A stretch of 64,000 bases of DNA from Clostridia bacterium UC5.1-1C12. GTDB lineage: Bacteria > Bacillota_I > Bacilli_A > Erysipelotrichales > Erysipelotrichaceae. The notes under the pieces are model-generated. The model did no database searches. It saw nothing but the letters and a program-made list of their open reading frames with translations, and was not told where the DNA came from. Positions 60,775-64,000 of the stretch are shown one piece after another. The position numbers and the translations under genes were made by a program. Each line of letters opens with the position of its first letter. The stretch's first letter is position 1. Location: NCBI GenBank assembly GCA_001305055.1, contig BBZX01000003.1, forward strand, positions 1 to 64,000. The letters run 5' to 3'.

Positions 60775-63190
60775 ATGTATATTGATAAATTTAAGAACAA
60801 AGAAGAGTTCAAAGAAGAGTTTAAACGAAGAATTATTGAGAAATATGGCCGTTCAATCGAACAAGCTCATGTTACTGAAAAGTACATGGTGCTGGGAACG
60901 ATGGTTCGTGACTATGCGTCAGTTAACTGGAAGGCGAGCAAGGAGGAGATTGCCCGTGTTGAAGGAAAACAGATGTATTATTTCTCCATGGAGTTTTTAA
61001 TTGGCAGACTGCTGACAAGCAATCTGATGAATCTGGGTATTTATGATATCGTTAAAGAAGGTCTGGCTGATCTTGGTCTTGATATTAATAAACTTGAAGA
61101 TATGGAAAGCGATGCTGGTTTAGGAAATGGTGGTCTTGGCCGTCTTGCGGCTTGTTTTCTCGATTCGCTGGCTTCATTAAACTATGCTGGACACGGCAAC
61201 TGTATCCGTTATGAATATGGTTTATTTAAGCAGAAGATTATTGATGGCAAGCAGGTAGAAGTGCCTGATCAGTGGCTGCGTTTAGGAAATGTTTGGGAAG
61301 TCCGCAAACCAAAGCACAGCGTGGATGTGAAATTCTGGGGACATATTGAAATGTCAATGGATGAACACGGCAAAGCACGCATTAATCATGCTGACGCGCA
61401 TGTCATCAGAGCTGTGCCTTATGATATGGAAGTCATCGGTTATGACACGAAGCTGACAAATACACTGCGTCTGTGGAGTGCTGAACCGGCAGAAGATGCC
61501 AGCAATTCACAGGGCTTCTCGGAATATATTCGTGAAGTTAATGAAATCAATCAGAATGTATACCCTGATGATTCAACGGAAGCCGGCCGTTACCTGCGTT
61601 TAAAACAACAATATTTCTTTGTATCAGCCGGCTTAACAGCAATGATCAAGGCTCATCTGCGCGTATATCCTACCTTGGATAATCTGGCGGATAAGAATTG
61701 TGTTCAGCTGAATGATACCCATCCGGTATTGGCTATTCCAGAAATGATGCGTCTTTTAATGGACGATTATCTGTATGAATGGGATGATGCATGGCGGATT
61801 ACGACGGAGACTATGGCTTATACCAATCATACAGTACTTGCGGAAGCCCTTGAAAAATGGCCGATTCAGTTTATTCAAACTATGCTGCCGCGTATTTATA
61901 TGATTATTGAGGAAATCAATAAGCGTTATATTTATGCATTAAATCATGTATACTACCGTCCGGATCTGATTAATGATACAGCAATTATTAAAGACGGTCA
62001 GGTGCATATGGCTAATCTTGCAATTATCGGTTCTCATTCAATCAATGGTGTAGCGAAGCTGCATACGCAGATTTTAGTCAAAGATGTATTTAAGAATTAT
62101 TATGCAATTATGCCTGAGAAGTTTAATAATAAGACAAACGGCATCACACATCGCCGCTGGCTTGTTTATTCTAACCCACAGCTGACAGAACTTTTAAAGG
62201 ATACGATCGGTGATTCCTTCATCAAGCATCCGCAGGATCTAGTTAAGCTGATGGATCATATCGATGATGTGAAGCTTCAGCAGCGTTTCTTAGAAGTGAA
62301 GATGGAAAGAAAACAGATTTTGGCAGATTATATCAAAAAGAATGTCGGCATTGAGGTTGATGTTAATTCGATTTTTGATGTGCAGGCAACGTCTGCATGC
62401 CTATAAGCGTCAGCTTTTGAATGTAATGCATATTATTTATCTGTATCAGCGAATGAAGGCAGACAGCAGCTTCAGAATCTATCCGCGTACATTTATTTTT
62501 GCGGCTAAGGCAGCCCCGGCTTATCACTTTGCGAAAAAGGTTATCGAATTGATTAATTCAATCGCGGCTATGGTAAATAACGATCCGGAAATCAACCGCT
62601 ATATGAAGGTTGTCTTTATTCCTAATTACAGTGTATCAATTGCGGAAATTCTGATGAATGCCGCTGATGTATCGGAACAAATTTCGACGGCCGGCAAGGA
62701 AGCCAGTGGTACTGGCAACATGAAATTTATGATGAACGGAGCAATTACACTGGGAACGCTTGACGGTGCAAATGTGGAAATTGTTGAACGTGTCGGGTAT
62801 GAAAATGCGGAAATCTTCGGTTTGCGTGCTGAAGAGGTTGAAGAGATCAAGCGTGCTAATTCATACCATGTTTGGGACTACTATAATACTCATGAAACGC
62901 TGAAGCGAATCGTCGACAGCTTTATTGACGGTACATGGTCTCAGAATAAGGATGAATTCAAACTACTCTATGATGAGTTGATGTTTAAAAATGATGAATA
63001 TCTGCTGTTGGCAGATTTTGATGAATATGAAAAAGCCCAGGCTAATATCCGCAAGCGTTATGAAGACCGCAGCGGCTGGGCTAGAATGTGTCTGCTGAAT
63101 ATTGCTCAGTCAGGCTATTTCTCATCAGACCGTACAATTGAAGAATATGTCAGAGATATTTGGCATATTGAAAAAATTAACGTGAAGTGA
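60775..63190 (+). CDS. glgP: Glycogen/maltodextrin phosphorylase; one frameshift
   Basis: About 805 residues. GT35 phosphorylase: YYFSMEFLIGRLL, AGLGNGGLGRLAACFLDS, LNDTHPVLAIPE, NGITHRRWL; a shift near 62390 restores RLHAYKRQLLN; PLP-lysine motif EASGTGNMKFMMNG and TLDGANVEI. Releases glucose-1-P, which the nearby mutase converts onward. Normal length 800-830. A terminator follows. Confidence 0.95.
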
Positions 63191-63200
63191 TCGAAGAAAA

Positions 63201-63237
63201 GCGATGTTTCAGATAAGCTGAGACACGCTTTTTATTA
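63201..63237 (+). terminator. Terminator after glgP
   Basis: GCGATGTTTCAG / CTGAGACACGC hairpin (one or two mismatches) followed by TTTTTATT. Confidence 0.8.
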
Positions 63238-63596
63238 TTCATGCAATTTAGAGTAAGATAAAACACTTATTTGTTATATGGACTTAAGATGGCCGTTGTA
63301 TTCAAGTGCTTACAAAACAGTGAGATAAATCATAGGTAATGTGTAAATTACAGCATTTAATTTTTATATTTATATATGAAACTTCACTGTTTCTAATAAT
63401 ATGGAACTAAATCAATTGTGGATACTTAGAATTTACCGCAAACGAATTATATTTCATGTATCATATCATAAATGCGATTTGACAACGATATAAAAATAAG
63501 ATAGTATTTAAGCGTGAAAGGGCTTACATTCATTACTAAGTTAAAAACTATTTATTGGGGGTTGACGAAAGGTAAAGTAGATTTTCAAAAAAAGTG
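63238..63596. other. AT-rich intergenic region
   Basis: About 360 bp with no gene I can support. A TTGACAACG motif at 63479 might be a -35, but no matching -10 or start codon is convincing. Confidence 0.3.
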
Positions 63597-63894
63597 TTAA
63601 AAAAGCACAGAAGTTGTTTCCGACAAACTGCCAAATGTATCTACAACATAAGATCGAAGGGTATACATATATGATATTTCATCATAAACAATTGGTGCAT
63701 CCATTAATAATCTTGGCTTATCTTCATAATAAATTTCCTCTATAAATTCTACATTTCCAATTTCAACTATGTTTTGGCTAGCACATAGTTATTTAAGTCA
63801 AGGTCAGGTTTATGAGGATTTTCTCGTGCATTTACAGTGACAAAATTTAACAAAAATACAAAAATAACTATTATAAAATTGGTTACTTTTTCAT
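63597..63894 (-). CDS. Possible small secreted protein; frameshifted
   Basis: Minus-strand coding signal broken by two shifts. From ATG 63894, KKVTNFIIVIFVFLLNFVTV and NAREN form a signal peptide with a plausible NA cleavage site. It continues HKPDLDLNNYVLA, and after a shift near 63780 QNIVEIGNVEFIEEIYY, then TFGSLSETTSVLF and a stop at 63597. About 98 residues. AT-rich, unlike the adjacent glycogen genes. No family recognised; could be decayed. Confidence 0.4.
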
Positions 63895-64000
63895 ATAATC
63901 ACTCTAATCATATTAGTTATGCAGTTAAAATCAAAGGCACGATTGATTATACGAAATATACTTCAACTATAAATAAAAATGCAACTTATTACAAAATTAC

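Overview
The window comes from a low-GC Gram-positive chromosome (Firmicutes/Bacillota). The core gene order rpsF-ssb-rpsR, then yybS-gdpP-rplI-dnaB, then walJ-htrA-rlmH, is the Bacillus-type block usually found near the replication origin. Protein style and accessory families suggest a gut Erysipelotrichia-like lineage, but I cannot fix the genus from sequence alone. One property colours the whole annotation: about 35 single-base frameshifts, many of them in homopolymer runs. They break essential genes (rpsR, ispD) as readily as accessory ones. I read them as mainly sequencing or assembly errors and give merged coordinates, naming each shift.

Layout. 1-8769: complete type I-C CRISPR-Cas locus on the minus strand, cas3-cas5-cas8c-cas7-cas4-cas1-cas2, then leader, then an array cut by the window edge (11 repeats, 10 spacers visible). 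9100-14441: a plus-strand four-gene unit divergent from cas3, with a MazG-like pyrophosphohydrolase, a GIY-YIG/DUF2075 helicase, a PLD-nuclease/SF2 helicase/DUF3427 protein and a Nudix hydrolase. It looks like a second, nucleic-acid-targeting defence module beside CRISPR. 14445-31474: chromate-transporter pair with LysR; flavodoxin-fold lipoprotein with a structured leader; recQ; a MerR regulator and two TetR regulators, each with clear promoter or operator palindromes; gpmA; GH43; a FAD/Rieske oxidoreductase; a Clp ATPase with a degenerate second AAA+ domain; ispD; a polysaccharide deacetylase. 31641-41214: ribosomal, replication, c-di-AMP and cell-wall core genes. 41365-50263: PHP phosphatase, feoA and feoB.

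The main mobile-DNA event is inside feoB. A 5.6-kb element (43828-49422), bounded by a 10-bp direct repeat TAACCATGTG, carries a large serine recombinase and a heterodimeric ABC exporter. Removing it restores the feoB reading frame exactly. At the element's left end lie a strong promoter, a 37-codon ORF and an intrinsic terminator just before the exporter genes. This is the layout of ribosome-mediated transcription attenuation, as expected for a drug-inducible exporter.

50310-64000: hsp20 under a CIRCE-like operator, a TIGR04076-like gene beside an apparent AraC remnant, exported proteins of unknown function, hdeD, yaaA, DUF523, ptsH, tRNA-Ala(GGC), a Cthe_2159-like lipoprotein, and glycogen/sugar-phosphate genes (phosphohexomutase, glgB, glgP). 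The final 800 bases are AT-rich with one weak secreted ORF.
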